Positions 5,971-6,575 of a stretch of DNA of 6,575 nucleotides are shown here, piece after piece. The notes beneath the pieces were generated by a model that was not told the DNA's origin, made no database searches, and saw only the letters and a program-made list of their open reading frames with translations. Position numbers and translations under genes: made by a program. Each line of letters begins with the position of its first letter. Position 1 is the stretch's first letter. Source of the DNA: Croceibacterium_A sp966112795 (GTDB lineage Bacteria; Pseudomonadota; Alphaproteobacteria; Sphingomonadales; Sphingomonadaceae). Where the stretch lies: positions 1 through 6,575 of the forward strand of contig CBHWED010000192.1 of the NCBI GenBank assembly GCA_966112795.1, written 5' to 3'.

Positions 5971-6575
5971 ATGGCACCCGGACTGACGGACCAGGACCGG
6001 CCCGGCGCACCGGTGCCCGACCTTTCCCCCGAAGCGCGGCGCAAGGAGGCGCTGCGGCACAAGGCCGGGCTCGGCGCGCAAGTCTCGCGCCACGTCGGAC
6101 CCGGCACGCGCGTCTACGAGATCGCCAGCCGGGTGGTCGTCGGCGCCTGGACCGACGGCTTCATCCATGCCGGCAACCTTGCCTACATGGCGATCCTGGC
6201 GATCTTCCCGTTCTTCGTCACCGGCGCGGCGCTGTTCAGCCTGCTCGGCGAGGAGAGCGAGCAGAACGCCGCGATCAATGCCGTGCTCCTGGCCCTGCCG
6301 CCCGACGTGGGCGAGGTGATCGAGCCGGTCGCGCGCGCCGCGGTGGTGAGCCGCAGCGGCTGGCTGCTGTGGGTCGGCGGAGTCGTCGGCCTGTGGACCG
6401 TCGGCAGCCTGATCGAGACGATCCGCGACATCCTGCGCCGCGCCTACGGCACGCGCCCCACGCAGGCGTTCTGGTGGTATCGGCTGCTGTCGAGCGGGCT
6501 CATCGTCGCCTCGGTGTTCCTGGTCATGCTGAGCCTGATCGCCCAGGTGCTGATCGGCGCCGCGCAGGAGGTGAT
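5971..6575 (+). CDS. YihY/virulence factor BrkB-family inner-membrane protein, 3'-truncated by window edge
   Basis: The frame is open from ATG 5971 to the window end: 201 codons plus two bases, no stop. It is a member of the YihY/BrkB membrane family, whose biochemical role is not established; an older RNase BN assignment for E. coli YihY was withdrawn. The first 45 or so residues are charged and likely cytoplasmic. AYEIASRVV-type sequence (here VYEIASRVVVGAWTDGF) and AGNLAYMAILAIFPFFVTGAALFSLLG (68-93) match the family's N-terminal signature and first membrane helix. Further helices are likely at about 131-149 (WLLWVGGVVGLWTVGSLIE) and 173-195 (LSSGLIVASVFLVMLSLIAQVL), separated by the family-like polar segment TIRDILRRAYGTRP. 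The start is supported by AGGAAAGG 5 bases upstream. It probably shares a transcript with the J-protein gene. Family members are about 280-330 residues, so roughly 80-130 residues lie beyond the edge. Confidence 0.92.
   Translation, partial: MAPGLTDQDRPGAPVPDLSPEARRKEALRHKAGLGAQVSRHVGPGTRVYEIASRVVVGAWTDGFIHAGNLAYMAILAIFPFFVTGAALFSLLGEESEQNAAINAVLLALPPDVGEVIEPVARAAVVSRSGWLLWVGGVVGLWTVGSLIETIRDILRRAYGTRPTQAFWWYRLLSSGLIVASVFLVMLSLIAQVLIGAAQEV

Noticed and set aside
5971..6575. Ribonuclease BN annotation for the YihY/BrkB-like protein
   Set aside because: That label came from an early misassignment in E. coli. The sequence is a multi-helix membrane protein with no nuclease motif.
1..6575. A novel defence, mobile or biosynthetic system
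   Set aside because: All eight genes are either recognisable housekeeping or widespread families, or a single unknown membrane protein. There are no direct repeats, integrase, transposase or toxin-antitoxin signatures, and no coding gene shows composition clearly unlike its neighbours.

Overview
The window is a gene-dense, high-GC stretch of bacterial chromosome. Codons end overwhelmingly in G or C. The protein sequences (the MnmA, the PdxH, the FieF-type transporter with its C-terminal metal domain, the BrkB-type membrane protein) and the gene order suggest an alphaproteobacterium, most likely Sphingomonadales. That placement is inferred from protein style and remembered synteny, not from a search. 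I see no mobile element, tRNA, rRNA, CRISPR array or phage gene.

Layout, left to right. (1) The 3' part of mnmA (tRNA 2-thiouridylase), plus strand, cut by the left edge. (2) A 119-residue single-TM, four-cysteine protein of unknown function, minus strand, whose stop codon shares the palindrome CTAG with the mnmA stop. (3) Divergent from it across only 31 bp, a lipoprotein serine hydrolase of the beta-lactamase/6-aminohexanoate-dimer hydrolase class, plus strand. (4) Convergent with it and overlapping by 16 bp, a PhzF-like protein whose usual catalytic glutamate is alanine. (5) Upstream of phzF on the same strand, a FieF-like cation diffusion facilitator, joined to phzF by a GTGA start/stop overlap. 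(6) An 86-bp AT-richer spacer, then pdxH (pyridoxamine 5'-phosphate oxidase), also minus. (7) Across an 81-bp divergent spacer, a DnaJ-type co-chaperone without zinc fingers, plus strand. (8) A YihY/BrkB-family membrane protein, plus strand, cut by the right edge and therefore without a stop codon in the window.

These are mostly housekeeping or widely distributed genes: tRNA thiolation, vitamin B6 metabolism, metal efflux and protein folding. I see no coherent new multi-gene system. The points that deserve a second look are the alanine in place of the PhzF catalytic glutamate, the unknown cysteine-rich membrane protein packed head-to-head with the lipoprotein hydrolase, and the very tight gene junctions (shared CTAG stops, a 16-bp convergent overlap, GTGA coupling). 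There is no gene-free stretch longer than 86 bp.
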